Notes: a model not told the origin generated them from the letters alone. A stretch of DNA of 64,000 nt from JAHQVK01 sp036788295 (GCA_036788295.1 DAIQNR010000013.1:24677-88676), one strand, 5' to 3'. Positions 28,721-37,913 are shown, counted from the first letter of the stretch. Numbers and translations: made by a program.

Positions 28721-29439
28721 GCTCGAGCGCCGATCCGAAGGACGAGGCCGGCGTGGGCAGCGCTCGGAACCCCGGGAACCCCGGGCCGGGCGGCCCCACC
28801 GCGACCGCCCCTCAGGGCGACGATTCGTCGGCCCGCGAGGCGCACCGCGCGTTCCTCAACCAGTACTACGGTCTCTCGCGGGGCATCTACGACCTCACCC
28901 GGCGCTACTTCTTGCTCGGGCGCGAAGCGGCGCTCTCCCACCTCGGCTCGACGCCGTGGCAGCGCCTCGTCGAGGTCGGCCCCGGCACCGGTCGCAACCT
29001 CGCAAAGCTGAAGTCGATGCGCCCGGGGGCCGAGCTCGGCGGGATCGAGGCGAGCGACGCGATGCTCGACCACGCCCGCGAGAAGGTGCCCTTCGCCCGC
29101 TTGGTGCACGGGTTCGCGGAGGACGCCGACGTGGAGGCGGTGCTCGGCGCCCGTCCCGACGTCATCCTGTTCGCGTACTGCCTGTCGATGGTCCAGGAGC
29201 CACTCAAGGCGCTCGAGCACTGCCAGCGGGCGCTCGCCCCCGGCGGCGAGGTGGTGGTGGTCGATTTCGGCGACCTGTCCGGGTGGCCCAAGCCCCTCGC
29301 CCGGGCCATGCGGCAATTCCTCGACACCTTTCACGTTCGCGCCCTCCCTGACTCGGAGCTGAACCGACGGGCGACGTCGGTTCGCCACGGGCGAGGCCGG
29401 TACTGGTCGATGTATCGGTTCGGGCCGCTCGACTCCTGA
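28717..29439 (+). CDS. btaB: BtaB-like SAM-dependent N-methyltransferase
   Basis: 240 residues from TTG 28717, overlapping the btaA stop. BtaB trimethylates diacylglyceryl-homoserine to the betaine lipid. QYYGLSRGIYDLTRRYFLLGREAAL and LVEVGPGTGRNLAKLK match BtaB order and spacing, with the class I motif (EVGPGTGRN) and GGIEASDAML. The first 40 residues are Gly/Pro-rich and not conserved, so the true start may be later, but no better initiation codon coupled to btaA is visible. Cytoplasmic, probably membrane-associated. Confidence 0.87.
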   Translation: MSSSADPKDEAGVGSARNPGNPGPGGPTATAPQGDDSSAREAHRAFLNQYYGLSRGIYDLTRRYFLLGREAALSHLGSTPWQRLVEVGPGTGRNLAKLKSMRPGAELGGIEASDAMLDHAREKVPFARLVHGFAEDADVEAVLGARPDVILFAYCLSMVQEPLKALEHCQRALAPGGEVVVVDFGDLSGWPKPLARAMRQFLDTFHVRALPDSELNRRATSVRHGRGRYWSMYRFGPLDS

Positions 29440-29487
29440 AGCTCAGGGCCGGCGGCGAGAAGGCGCAGATTGTCTCGTCGCAGGCCC

Positions 29488-30888
29488 TCAGCCCGGGGGG
29501 CGGCGATAGACCGGGGCCACGTCGGCCGAGCATGGGGCCGGGATTCCGTACCGGGCGAGAATTCGCTGGTCGGCGGCGTCGGCGTCGGCGGCGTCGAGCA
29601 GCAGCAGCCCGCCGTAGCTGGTCCGGATCTCCACTTGCCCGGTCGCGGCCCCGAGTCGGCGAGCGAAGTCTTCCATGTCGACCACGGGCTTGCCGTCGAG
29701 AGACTGCACCGTGGCCTCGGCGTACGCGGAGTAGCCGACGTTCACCTCGTCGGCGAGAACTTGGGCCAGCACCACCACCCCCCGTCGCTCCGGCGTGGGC
29801 ATGCCCTCCTGAAACAGGTGGAGCATCTCCTTGGGGGCCTGGTGCCACCACTTGGCCCACGATTCGAGGAAGTCGCGGGTCAGCGGCTGGAACACGAGCC
29901 CTCCAAAGATTAGGTAGGTGGGCCGGACGTCGTAGCGGCTGCCGGGTACGAGCGCCGCCGGAGCCCGTAGAGACAGTTCGACCTCGGTCCGGACCCCTCC
30001 TCGCGCCACCGTCGCCGGCATCCGGTCTTCGAGGTGGTGGTCGCCGAGGACCACGTCGAAGGAGGTCCGGATCTTGTCCCGGTACAGCACGGTGCCGTTC
30101 TCGGCGACATCGAGCCCATCGAGCGACAGCAGCACGTCGCCCACCTCGACCACCCCGTCGGCGCTTCCGCCGTGGGCGACCCCGGTCACCAAAACCCCGC
30201 CCTCCCGCACCGAGAGCCCGAGCCGGCGGCGAAGCGCCGGGTTCTCGAGCTTCATCGTCCTCAAGCCGAGACCAGGCAACGTCACTGGCTGACCGGACTC
30301 CACCGCGCTCAGGAAGTGGCGGATGAGCGGGACGGGGACGATCTCGCCGATCGCCTCCGCGCCCTCCCTGGTCTGAAACGCGATGCCGATGACCCGCTCC
30401 CCGTCCACGACCGGTCCGCCGCTGTTGCCCTCGTTGATGGCCGCATCGACGGTGACCGCGAGCGCGCAGCGCTGGGAGTGGGCGAACTCCTGCACCTCGA
30501 TGCGGGAGACTACGCCCTCGGTGATCGACACCTCTTCGCCCCCGACCGGGTAGCCCACCACCGAGACCCGATCCTGGATGCGGGGGAGGTCGCCGAGCTC
30601 GGCCGCCGGGACGTCCTTCAGGTAGTCCGGGTCCGACATCTCGAGAAGGGCGAGGTCGAGGTCGTGGGACACCGCCACCACCCGGGCCGCCGTCTTCGTC
30701 GGCTCATCCACCTTCTGGATCTGCACGAAGGTGGAGTTGGCGACGACGTGCGCGCCGGTCAGGACCCGCTCGCCGTCGATGACCACTCCGGAGCCGGTGG
30801 ACCGAGTGGGGGCGGTCCCCATCCACGGCGTGTCGTAGTCCGGGGCTTGCGTGGTCGCGTAGACCTTCACCACCGAGCGGTAGACCAT
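29488..30888 (-). CDS. DEG9/DEG10-like trypsin-type serine protease with PDZ domains
   Basis: 466 residues from ATG 30888. Catalytic triad His47 (TGAHVV), Asp78 (LDLALLE) and Ser156 (NEGNSGGPVV). A PDZ domain (GVLVTGVAHGGSADGVVEVGDVLLSLDG) follows, then the C-terminal region RPTYLIFGGLVFQPLT, which is the hallmark of plant DEG9/DEG10-type proteases and absent from DegP/DegS. There is no signal peptide, so it probably acts in the cytoplasm, unlike DegP. Convergent with btaB. Confidence 0.87.
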   Translation of the reverse strand: MVYRSVVKVYATTQAPDYDTPWMGTAPTRSTGSGVVIDGERVLTGAHVVANSTFVQIQKVDEPTKTAARVVAVSHDLDLALLEMSDPDYLKDVPAAELGDLPRIQDRVSVVGYPVGGEEVSITEGVVSRIEVQEFAHSQRCALAVTVDAAINEGNSGGPVVDGERVIGIAFQTREGAEAIGEIVPVPLIRHFLSAVESGQPVTLPGLGLRTMKLENPALRRRLGLSVREGGVLVTGVAHGGSADGVVEVGDVLLSLDGLDVAENGTVLYRDKIRTSFDVVLGDHHLEDRMPATVARGGVRTEVELSLRAPAALVPGSRYDVRPTYLIFGGLVFQPLTRDFLESWAKWWHQAPKEMLHLFQEGMPTPERRGVVVLAQVLADEVNVGYSAYAEATVQSLDGKPVVDMEDFARRLGAATGQVEIRTSYGGLLLLDAADADAADQRILARYGIPAPCSADVAPVYRRPPG

Positions 30889-30996
30889 GGGCGCCCGTTC
30901 ATCGGGGCGGCCCCGGCCGGGGTCAAGCGCTTCATCGGCGCGACCCTGATGTCGTTTTTTTGCGCACCTCGAAGAAGCCCTCGCCGACAATCGGGC

Positions 30997-31263
30997 ATGA
31001 CCATTCGGTTCAACGCGGTTCGGGACACGGTGAGCGCCGTCATCGGCGTCGCTGGTGGCGGGATTGGCCTGGTGGGCACCGCCGCGAAGAAGCTGTTCAT
31101 CGCCGACGACAGCTCGCTCGGCAAAAAGATCGGGGTGGGTGCACTGGCCACCCTGCTCACGGGGGGACTCGGGTTTCTCCCCTACCTCATCGCCGCGCCA
31201 GGGGCGCAGCGCGAGCTGCAGGACACGAAGTCCATCATCGTGAGCCACCGCTACGACAAGTGA
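30997..31263 (+). CDS. Small glycine-rich membrane protein
   Basis: 88 residues from ATG 30997. Two hydrophobic segments rich in glycine (VIGVAGGGIGLVGTAA and IGVGALATLLTGGLGFLPYLIAA) separated by a short charged loop, so a helical hairpin in the membrane is likely. Divergent from the DEG-like protease; a run of seven T (30955-30961) lies between them. Its stop overlaps the next gene start (GTGA). Function unknown. Confidence 0.6.
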   Translation: MTIRFNAVRDTVSAVIGVAGGGIGLVGTAAKKLFIADDSSLGKKIGVGALATLLTGGLGFLPYLIAAPGAQRELQDTKSIIVSHRYDK

Positions 31264-31874
31264 GCCACCCCGTGCACGAGGCGGTGAAGGCGGCGGTGCG
31301 GGCTTGGGCGTCCGCCGGGTCCTCATCGGCGGGAGCCGCGGCGCTGTCGTCGGCCCGGCGGCGCCTCGACCGGGCGCTCATCCCCACCCTGGTGGCAGAG
31401 CTGGCCGAGATCTCGGCCGAGCTCATGGTGGAGATGCTCGCGAAACCGGAGGGCGTAGGCGCCGGCGCTGCGCCGGTCGAGGTCGAAGGGGTAGCGCTTC
31501 ATCCGAAGCAGGCCGAGCGCCTCGGCGCTTGGCTCGAGGACCAGAGAGCGACCGCGGGGGCGCTGGGGCTCCCCCCGAAAGCGTGGTTGGCCGCGCTCGA
31601 ACGAGGCTTCTCCGCGTATGGAGCGCGCGAGGGGGGATCGAAGGCCGGGCCCGCAGATTCGAGCGGTCCCCGGTCGGACTTGCGTCCCTGCGCGGCGCCC
31701 GAAGCGACGGCGCTGCTCGGCGCGGCGCGCCGGCAGTTCGAGAACCCCCCGGCGCCGGGAGCGGGGCTGCACGGGCTCATCGCCGCCCGGCACTTCGCGA
31801 GCGAAGCGCGCAAGGAGGCAAAGCCGACCGCTCCGCCGGCGCGGGCACCGAAAGACAAGAAACCCCGAGGATGA
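31260..31874 (+). CDS. Hypothetical helical protein
   Basis: 204 residues from GTG 31260, coupled to the small membrane protein upstream. Mostly alanine-rich helices (PTLVAELAEISAELMVEMLAKPEG), then a region VEVEGVALHPKQAERLGAWLEDQ and a Lys/Pro-rich tail. No recognisable domain. Coupling suggests it acts with the membrane hairpin protein. Confidence 0.55.
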   Translation: MSHPVHEAVKAAVRAWASAGSSSAGAAALSSARRRLDRALIPTLVAELAEISAELMVEMLAKPEGVGAGAAPVEVEGVALHPKQAERLGAWLEDQRATAGALGLPPKAWLAALERGFSAYGAREGGSKAGPADSSGPRSDLRPCAAPEATALLGAARRQFENPPAPGAGLHGLIAARHFASEARKEAKPTAPPARAPKDKKPRG

Positions 31875-31879
31875 GCGAA

Positions 31880-31903
31880 GAGGCGCCGCGACGACGGCGC
31901 CTC
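31880..31903. terminator. Hairpin shared by two convergent genes
   Basis: A perfect 9-bp stem GAGGCGCCG/CGGCGCCTC with a 6-nt loop fills the 27-bp gap between the stop at 31874 and the stop of the opposite gene at 31902. Without T tracts, but the position is ideal for a bidirectional terminator. Confidence 0.6.
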
Positions 31904-33497
31904 AGGGGCCGAGCAGGGCCCGAAAGCGGATCGGATCGGCCACGTTCTTCACGCGCGCCTCGCGGACCGGGCCGAACCGGTCCCGGGCGGGCAGCGCAGC
32001 CACGAAAGCGTCCATGGCGAGGATCTCGTCCTTGGCGGCGAGCGCCTGGAGGCGAGCGGCGTTGTTCATGCCAGCCGAAAAGCCGGTGTAGTTCGCATTG
32101 GGGCCAAAAAGACCCACACATAGAGGGGCGAGGTGAAGCCCAGTCGCCACCCCCAAGACCCCATCGAGCCCAGCGAGCTCGGCATGGCGCGGGTCTCGAG
32201 GCAGGGCGCGGGTTCGAGCCCGGATCGACTCCGCCGTCGCGAGCGCCCGCTCGGCCGCCTCTGAACCGGACCATTCGCAAAACGGGGGCCCGAACAGGGC
32301 GATGATGCAGTCGCCCACCATCTTGTCGAACACCCCGCCTGCCTCCCAAATCGCGTCCACCGCGGCCGCCGCCCACGCGTCCACGAGCGCCCCCACCGCC
32401 GCCGGCGACGGCAAGAGGACCTCGCTGATGCGGGTGAAACCGGAGAGGTCGGCGAACAGGATCGCAGCCTGGACCTCGCGGGGAGTCAGGTAGCGATCCC
32501 GGTAGCCGCGCTCGGCGAGCAGCCGGGCCACCACCCCGGGAGGAAAGCAGGTGGACAGCTGCGCGTGCTCCCGAGAGAAATCGACCAAGCGCTGCCGGAG
32601 GTGGTCGGCGAGCACCTGGACCAGGTCGCGCTCGGCGGCGTCGAAGTCCCGAGAGCCTTCGCCGCCTCCGCCGCTCCTCCGGCTCACCACGAGGCGGCCG
32701 ACCGGCGCTTGGTCTCTGGCCCCGATGAGCAGCGCCTCCTGCCTGCTGCAGCCGGCGTCCACCTGCTCGAGCCACCGAGCGAGCCCACCGCTGAGGACCT
32801 CGGGCGCCAAGGCAGCGAGCGCCGGGTCGTCGCGCCGGTCGATGATCGAACGATCCGGTGCCCGGCACAGCCAGCGCCGCTCGAGCGGGCCTTCCCCGTC
32901 CCCCGGCCGAAACACCACCACGAGGTCGTCGAAGCGGACGAAGCGGGCGAGCGCGCCCAGCGCGGCGTCGAGCCCGTCACCGAGCACCGGATCGGCGAGC
33001 GCGCGGGACACCGCCCGGCTGACCTCGTGCTTCTCTTGGGCGAGGGCCACCATCGCGAGGTGGTCATCGAGCACCTCGCACCACACCTCGAGCAGCGCCT
33101 CGACCGGCTCCCGGTCGCCCCCGACGGGGAGCCAAACCCCCGCCCGGCCGAGCGCGCGACCCCCGACCTCCAGCGTCCGAATCACCGGCGCGGACTCCGG
33201 GTCGGTCCGCTCCGGCCGAGGCCAGTGCACGCCCGGCTCGCCGAGCACCTCCGCAAACCCCCGAACGGCGCCGGTGGCCTCGACGAGCAGGGGCAGCAAA
33301 GAGCCGAGCAAGGACGCCACCGGCCGGCGCTCGGTCATCGCCCGCTCCACCGCTTCGTCGGCCTCACGCCCCAGCTCCAGCCGGCGTTCGAGCGCCGCGA
33401 CCCGAGCCGCGAGGCGGGTCAGCTCCCCGTCCACCGCCTCCGTTTGCCACGTCCCCGGCGATGGGTCACCTCGGCCTTTTGCGAGGGTGGACCGCAT
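31902..33497 (-). CDS. Class III adenylate/guanylate cyclase with GAF-like sensor
   Basis: About 531 residues. A short coiled coil (LTRLAARVAALERRLELG) is followed by two GAF-like segments and a C-terminal class III cyclase domain: AAILFADLSGFTRISE contributes the first metal Asp, FDKMVGDCIIALFGPP the second, and NYTGFSAGMNNAARLQ the late active-site loop. A soluble cyclic-nucleotide producer controlled by a small-molecule ligand is inferred. The start may be the later GTG before DGELTRLAARV. Divergent from an FHA gene with 41 bp between the starts. Confidence 0.87.
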   Translation of the reverse strand: MRSTLAKGRGDPSPGTWQTEAVDGELTRLAARVAALERRLELGREADEAVERAMTERRPVASLLGSLLPLLVEATGAVRGFAEVLGEPGVHWPRPERTDPESAPVIRTLEVGGRALGRAGVWLPVGGDREPVEALLEVWCEVLDDHLAMVALAQEKHEVSRAVSRALADPVLGDGLDAALGALARFVRFDDLVVVFRPGDGEGPLERRWLCRAPDRSIIDRRDDPALAALAPEVLSGGLARWLEQVDAGCSRQEALLIGARDQAPVGRLVVSRRSGGGGEGSRDFDAAERDLVQVLADHLRQRLVDFSREHAQLSTCFPPGVVARLLAERGYRDRYLTPREVQAAILFADLSGFTRISEVLLPSPAAVGALVDAWAAAAVDAIWEAGGVFDKMVGDCIIALFGPPFCEWSGSEAAERALATAESIRARTRALPRDPRHAELAGLDGVLGVATGLHLAPLCVGLFGPNANYTGFSAGMNNAARLQALAAKDEILAMDAFVAALPARDRFGPVREARVKNVADPIRFRALLGP

Positions 33498-33538
33498 CCC
33501 CCTCGTCCGTGGGCCTTCATCCGGGCCTCGGTCGGCCG

Positions 33539-34039
33539 ATGGCTCCCAGTGTGGACCGCCCCCTCTTTTCCCCGGCCACGTCCGCTCCTCTCCTCGTCTG
33601 CGTTCGTCGAGGGAGCGTGCCCGACCGGATGCTCTCGCTCGAGCCGGGACGACGCTACGCCGTGGGCCGAGGGGCCGCGGCCGACATCCCGTTTTCCGAC
33701 CCCAGGGTGTCGCGCCTTCACGGCGAGCTCGAGCGGCGAGGCGAGGACTGGGTCTTCACCGACCTCGGCTCCTCGAACGGAAGCTACCTGTTTCGCAGCG
33801 AGGACTGGATCGACAGCGAGGCCTCCGGCTCGGACCTCGTCTGCGTCCGCCTCGGACCGGGCCGCCCGGCGCGCCTCCGCCCCAGCGAGGGGGTGCTGCT
33901 CGGCTGCCGCGCCGCCTCCTTCGAGCTCATCAACCCGCCGCGAAGCGGCCCGCTCGCGAACCCGAGGGAACGCGCCGAGGAGAGAGCCGCCCTCCCCGAA
34001 CGAGGCTGGGCCGTGGACAAGACCCGATCGGCGCCCTGA
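33539..34039 (+). CDS. FHA-domain protein
   Basis: 166 residues from ATG 33539. One FHA domain: LEPGRRYAVGRGAAADIPF, DPRVSRLHGELERRG, FTDLGSSNGSYLF, with the phosphothreonine-binding Arg, Ser and Asn in place. The C-terminal tail is Arg/Pro-rich. FHA proteins read out Hanks kinase phosphorylation. The adjacent divergent cyclase suggests shared regulation. Confidence 0.8.
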   Translation: MAPSVDRPLFSPATSAPLLVCVRRGSVPDRMLSLEPGRRYAVGRGAAADIPFSDPRVSRLHGELERRGEDWVFTDLGSSNGSYLFRSEDWIDSEASGSDLVCVRLGPGRPARLRPSEGVLLGCRAASFELINPPRSGPLANPRERAEERAALPERGWAVDKTRSAP

Positions 34040-34098
34040 GCAGAAAGCTCGAGCCCAAGGGGCTTCTCGCGAGGCTGGGCCGGTGCTGAACTCTCGCC

Positions 34099-34758
34099 AT
34101 GGTCCAGATCACGCTGAGCGCCCCCGACGGCCACACCCTCTCCGCCGAGCGCATCCTCCCCGAAGGCCCGGCCCTCGGCGGCCTGGTCGTCGTGCAGGAG
34201 ATCTTTGGGGTGAACGCCCACATCCGATCCGTCGCCGCCCGCTTTGCTGCCGCCGGCTACGCCGTGGTCGCGCCCGCTTTGTTCGACCGGGTCGAGCGCG
34301 GGGTCGTCCTCGGCTACGACGAGGAAGGGTTCACCCGAGGCCGGGCCCTCGTAGACGGGCTCGATGACGCCGGCGTGCTCGCCGACCTCGAAGCGGCGCG
34401 GCTGTCGGTGGCCGAGTTCGGCTCGGTGGCCGCCGTCGGCTACTGCTTTGGTGGCTCGGTGGTGTGGACCGCCGCGGCGGAGCTCGCCGGGCTCGCTGGC
34501 GTGGTCAGCTACTATGGCAGCCGGATCGCCCGGGCCGAGCAGCTCCGGCCGAAGGTCCCGGTGCTCATGCATGTCGGCGCCGAAGACGCGAGCTTTCCCA
34601 TCGAGGTCGTGGAGCGGGTGGTGAAGTACCCGGGCGTCGTCGCTCACATCTATCCTGCCGGCCACGGCTTCAACTGCGACCACCGCGCCGACTTTCACCC
34701 CGACTCGGCCGCGCTCGCGCTCGAGCGCACGTTCCGCTTCCTCGATCAGATCGCATGA
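34099..34758 (+). CDS. Dienelactone hydrolase family protein
   Basis: 219-residue alpha/beta hydrolase. Catalytic Cys116 in GYCFGG, Asp163 (VGAEDASFP) and His189 (YPAGHGFNC) form the triad expected for dienelactone hydrolase-type enzymes. VVVQEIFGVNAHIR, AARFAAAGYAVVAPALFDR and DLEAAR fit the family. Without chlorocatechol genes nearby, a general ester or lactone hydrolase is likelier than a dedicated ring-cleavage enzyme. Confidence 0.9.
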   Translation: MVQITLSAPDGHTLSAERILPEGPALGGLVVVQEIFGVNAHIRSVAARFAAAGYAVVAPALFDRVERGVVLGYDEEGFTRGRALVDGLDDAGVLADLEAARLSVAEFGSVAAVGYCFGGSVVWTAAAELAGLAGVVSYYGSRIARAEQLRPKVPVLMHVGAEDASFPIEVVERVVKYPGVVAHIYPAGHGFNCDHRADFHPDSAALALERTFRFLDQIA

Positions 34759-34767
34759 GCCTCGAGC

Positions 34768-36033
34768 TCAGATCGTGGTCCCGTTCGGGATGACCCCGTT
34801 CTTGGCCACCACCAACACCCCATCGCGAACCATCACGTCTCCCTGGGTGAAGCCATCCTGTTTGCCGGCCGGCGAGAGCCTCACGCCATCCCCGATTCGG
34901 ACGTTGGCATCGAGAATGGTGCCTTCGATCTCGCAGTTTCGCCCCACACCCATCGGAGGCAGCCCCCGGACCTCGGCCGCGACCCGCTCCTCCTCGCTCT
35001 CGAGCCGCTCCGCCCCCATCATGATGGTGTTCCGCATGCGGGTGCCTTCCCGAACGTGGGCCCGAACCCCAATTACGCACCGCTCCAGACGGGCCGCCCC
35101 GAGAATGCTCCCGCCGGCGACGATGCACCGGTGCAGCTCGCAGCCGTTGACCTTCGCCGCGGGCAGAAACCGGGTCCGGGTGTAGATCGGGTTGTCCGGG
35201 TCGTAGAAGTTGAACGGGGGGACGTCGTCGGTGAGGCGGAGGTTCGCCTCGAAGAACGCCCCCACCGTCCCGATGTCTTCCCAGTATCCCTCGAAGATGT
35301 GGGCGTACAGCCCGCGGCCGAGCAGACCGGGGATGACCTCCTTGCCAAAATCGGTGGAATCGCCCCGAAGCGCCTCGCGGAGGACCCGGCCGGAGAAGAC
35401 GTAGATCCCCATCGAGACGAGCACCTGGTCTCGGCTCCCGGTTTCGGTGAGACCCTCGGGGAGGATCAGCTCGTCCACGACCGCCTCGTCGGTGGGCTTC
35501 TCCACGAAGGCCTCGATGCGGCGGTCGGGCAGCACCTTCATGAGCCCGAACGCGTGGGCGAGGCCGCGATGGGTCGGGGTCGCGGCGACGGTGACGTCCG
35601 CCCCGGAGGACCGGTGCGCGTCCACGATCGTCCGGTAGTCCATCTGGTAGAGCTGATCCCCGGACAGGATGAGGACCAGGTCGTCGTCGGCCGGATCGAT
35701 GTGGACGAGATTCTGGCGGACCGCGTCGGCGGTGCCTTGGTACCAGCTCTCCCCCTGCTCGGTCTGCTCGGCGGCGAGGATCTCGACGAAACCACCCCCG
35801 TAGACGTCGAAACGGTAGGACTCTCGGATGTGCCGATGCAGCGACGCGGTGTTGAACTGGGTGAGGATGTAGATTTGGTTGTACCCCGAGTTGAGGCAGT
35901 TGCTGATGGGGATGTCCACCAGCCGGTACATCGCCGCGAGCGGCACCGCTGGCTTGCATCGAAAACGGGTCAGCGGATACAGCCGCTGGCCCCGGCCCCC
36001 GCCCATGATCACGGTCCTGACTTTTTGGGTCAT
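34768..36033 (-). CDS. glgC: Glucose-1-phosphate adenylyltransferase
   Basis: 421 residues from ATG 36033, preceded on the minus strand by a strong AAGGAGG at good spacing. Makes ADP-glucose for glycogen synthesis. MGGGRGQRLYPLTRFRCKPAVPLAAMYRLVDIPISNCLNSG is the nucleotidyltransferase signature; LSGDQLYQMDYR carries the metal Asp; PFNFYDPDNPIYT and the left-handed beta-helix repeats close the protein. No other glycogen gene is nearby. Convergent with the dienelactone hydrolase gene. Confidence 0.95.
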   Translation of the reverse strand: MTQKVRTVIMGGGRGQRLYPLTRFRCKPAVPLAAMYRLVDIPISNCLNSGYNQIYILTQFNTASLHRHIRESYRFDVYGGGFVEILAAEQTEQGESWYQGTADAVRQNLVHIDPADDDLVLILSGDQLYQMDYRTIVDAHRSSGADVTVAATPTHRGLAHAFGLMKVLPDRRIEAFVEKPTDEAVVDELILPEGLTETGSRDQVLVSMGIYVFSGRVLREALRGDSTDFGKEVIPGLLGRGLYAHIFEGYWEDIGTVGAFFEANLRLTDDVPPFNFYDPDNPIYTRTRFLPAAKVNGCELHRCIVAGGSILGAARLERCVIGVRAHVREGTRMRNTIMMGAERLESEEERVAAEVRGLPPMGVGRNCEIEGTILDANVRIGDGVRLSPAGKQDGFTQGDVMVRDGVLVVAKNGVIPNGTTI

Positions 36034-36106
36034 TCGCCCCTCCTTGCCCGTAGGTTCGACAGGGCGCGCCGGTTGGCAAGGGCTGCGGACCTCTGAAGCG
36101 GCACCG

Positions 36107-37225
36107 TCACAGCCCCTTCCCGAGGAAGTCTCGAATCGACCCGTAGATGGCTTCTTTGTCCTTGATCTCGGACGTCACCACCCGGTGCTCGCTCGGCTTG
36201 GGGAACGCCTCGCGCAGGTCCTTGATGAACTGGCCCGACCCGTAGGGCGACTCCACCTGGCCGTAGCAGAACATGTTGACGGCGGGGATCATCTTTTCCC
36301 TCAGCAGGGTCAGGCACTGGCTGGTGTCGTCCGCGGACCAGTTGTCGCCGTCGGAGAAGTGAAACGGATAAATGTTCCACTCCGAGGTCGGGTAGTCGTC
36401 CTCGATGATCTTCCAAGCGAGCTTGTACGCGGAGGAAATCATCGTGCCTCCCGACTCCCGGGTGTGAAAGAACGTCTCTCGGTCCACTTCCCGGGCCATC
36501 GCGTCGTGGATGATGTAGCGGGACTCGATGCCCTTGTACTGGCTTCTGAGCCAGGTATCGAGCCAGAAGGACTCGATGCGGACGATCTCCTTCTGCTCGT
36601 CGCCCATCGAGCCAGAAACGTCCATCATGTACAGGATGACCGCGTTGGCCTGCGGCTCGACCACCTCTTTCCACGAGCGGTACCGGCGGTCGGCGCGGGT
36701 GGGGACCACCAGCGGGCGAGCTGGGTCGTACTCTCCGGAGACCACCGAGCGGCGGAGCGCCTGCTTGTAGGTTCGCTTGAAGTGGCGCAGCGACTCCGGG
36801 CCAGCGGTGTTGATGCCGGTGTAGCGAAGACGGGTCTGTTCGATGCGCTCCTTGCCCCGAGGCTCGATGCGAGGCAGCTTCAGCTCCTCTCCGAGCATCT
36901 CGGCCAGCTCGTCCAGAGTGACGTCCACCTCGAGCATGTGCTCGCCCGGCCCGTCGCCCGCCTCGCCTTTGCCTCCCGGACCCTCGACCGACCCTGGGGA
37001 GAGCACGTCACCGGGGTTGCCCTCCCCTTGCCCGGCGCCGCCGGTGTCCCGGTGCCCAAACTTGAACCGGGGGAGCTCGATCGAGGGGACCGGGATCGAG
37101 ATGAGGTCCTTGCCCTGCTTCCCGACCATCTCGCCCTTCTGGATGTACTTCCGAAGATTCTGCTTGATTTTGCCGCGGACGATGTTCTTGAACCGGGCGT
37201 GGTCCGTCTCGATGCGCGTGGCCAT
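36107..37225 (-). CDS. yhbH: YhbH/YeaH-type DUF444 protein with VWA-like domain
   Basis: 372 residues. MYMMDVSGSMGDEQKE-like sequence (YMMDVSGSM) is the MIDAS motif, with IESFWLDTWLRSQYKGIESRYIIHD, FFHTRESGGTMISSAY and FHFSDGDNWSADD typical of DUF444. It usually works with PrkA kinase and SpoVR; neither is in the window. The Gly/Pro-rich segment in the middle (GGAGQGEGNPGDV) is a linker. Confidence 0.9.
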   Translation of the reverse strand: MATRIETDHARFKNIVRGKIKQNLRKYIQKGEMVGKQGKDLISIPVPSIELPRFKFGHRDTGGAGQGEGNPGDVLSPGSVEGPGGKGEAGDGPGEHMLEVDVTLDELAEMLGEELKLPRIEPRGKERIEQTRLRYTGINTAGPESLRHFKRTYKQALRRSVVSGEYDPARPLVVPTRADRRYRSWKEVVEPQANAVILYMMDVSGSMGDEQKEIVRIESFWLDTWLRSQYKGIESRYIIHDAMAREVDRETFFHTRESGGTMISSAYKLAWKIIEDDYPTSEWNIYPFHFSDGDNWSADDTSQCLTLLREKMIPAVNMFCYGQVESPYGSGQFIKDLREAFPKPSEHRVVTSEIKDKEAIYGSIRDFLGKGL

Positions 37226-37281
37226 GGCGAGACCCTACCCTAGCGGGGCCCAGCTTCGATACCGCTCGAAGACCCCCGCCA

Positions 37282-37851
37282 TCAGCGGTGCAGGGCCCGC
37301 GCGAAGCTGGTCAGCGCGTCGCGCTCCGCGGTGCCGACGTATTCGGGGAGGCGGGCGGGAGCCACCGCCGCCGCTCCCTGCAGGAGGCAGTCGAGCGCGA
37401 GCAGGGCACGTTTCGCGGTCTCGCCCGAGAACCCGCGCTTTTCGAGACCGTGCCTGATGTGGTCGAGGGCGGCTGCGGTTCGATGGCGGTCGAGGCGTCC
37501 GGAAGCGAGGGTCTCGAGAAGCGCTGCGTCGAGCTCGGTTGCGCGAAGCGCGTCGACCGCCAGCGCCACTCGGAGGCCCTTCACCGGACGGAGCGCGACC
37601 AGCGCTTCGAGTGCGAGGGCGTCGCGCCGCGCGGCCTCGAGTTCTTCAGGGGAGGTCGCCGAAGCGATTCGGGCTTCGGAGGCCGGCGACAGCCGGGGCT
37701 CCGAGCCGCCGTCCGATATCGCCCACAAACGCAGGAACGCGACCCGGGCCGGGCCGTCCAGGGGACGAACCACGGGAATGTCGAGGCGCTTCTGCCGAAC
37801 ACCCCGGCGCCGCGGAGGATACGAAGCCGGCGGGCGTTCGAGCGTCGCCAT
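37282..37851 (-). CDS. Hypothetical helical protein
   Basis: 189 residues, Ala/Leu/Arg-rich, all-helical looking (SPEELEAARRDALALEALVALRPVKGLRVALAVDALRATELDAALLETLA). No known motif. Lies 56 bp upstream of yhbH on the same strand and could be in one transcript with it. Function unknown. Confidence 0.55.
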   Translation of the reverse strand: MATLERPPASYPPRRRGVRQKRLDIPVVRPLDGPARVAFLRLWAISDGGSEPRLSPASEARIASATSPEELEAARRDALALEALVALRPVKGLRVALAVDALRATELDAALLETLASGRLDRHRTAAALDHIRHGLEKRGFSGETAKRALLALDCLLQGAAAVAPARLPEYVGTAERDALTSFARALHR

Positions 37852-37913
37852 CGTTGACGCTGCGATGAAACCAGGGCGTCACCGGAGCGTCAACCCGCCG
37901 AGTGAACCGTGAT

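Noticed and set aside
30034..31263. A 409-residue plus-strand protein opposite the DEG-like protease
   Set aside because: Only its last 88 residues look real; the rest is the antisense of the protease gene.
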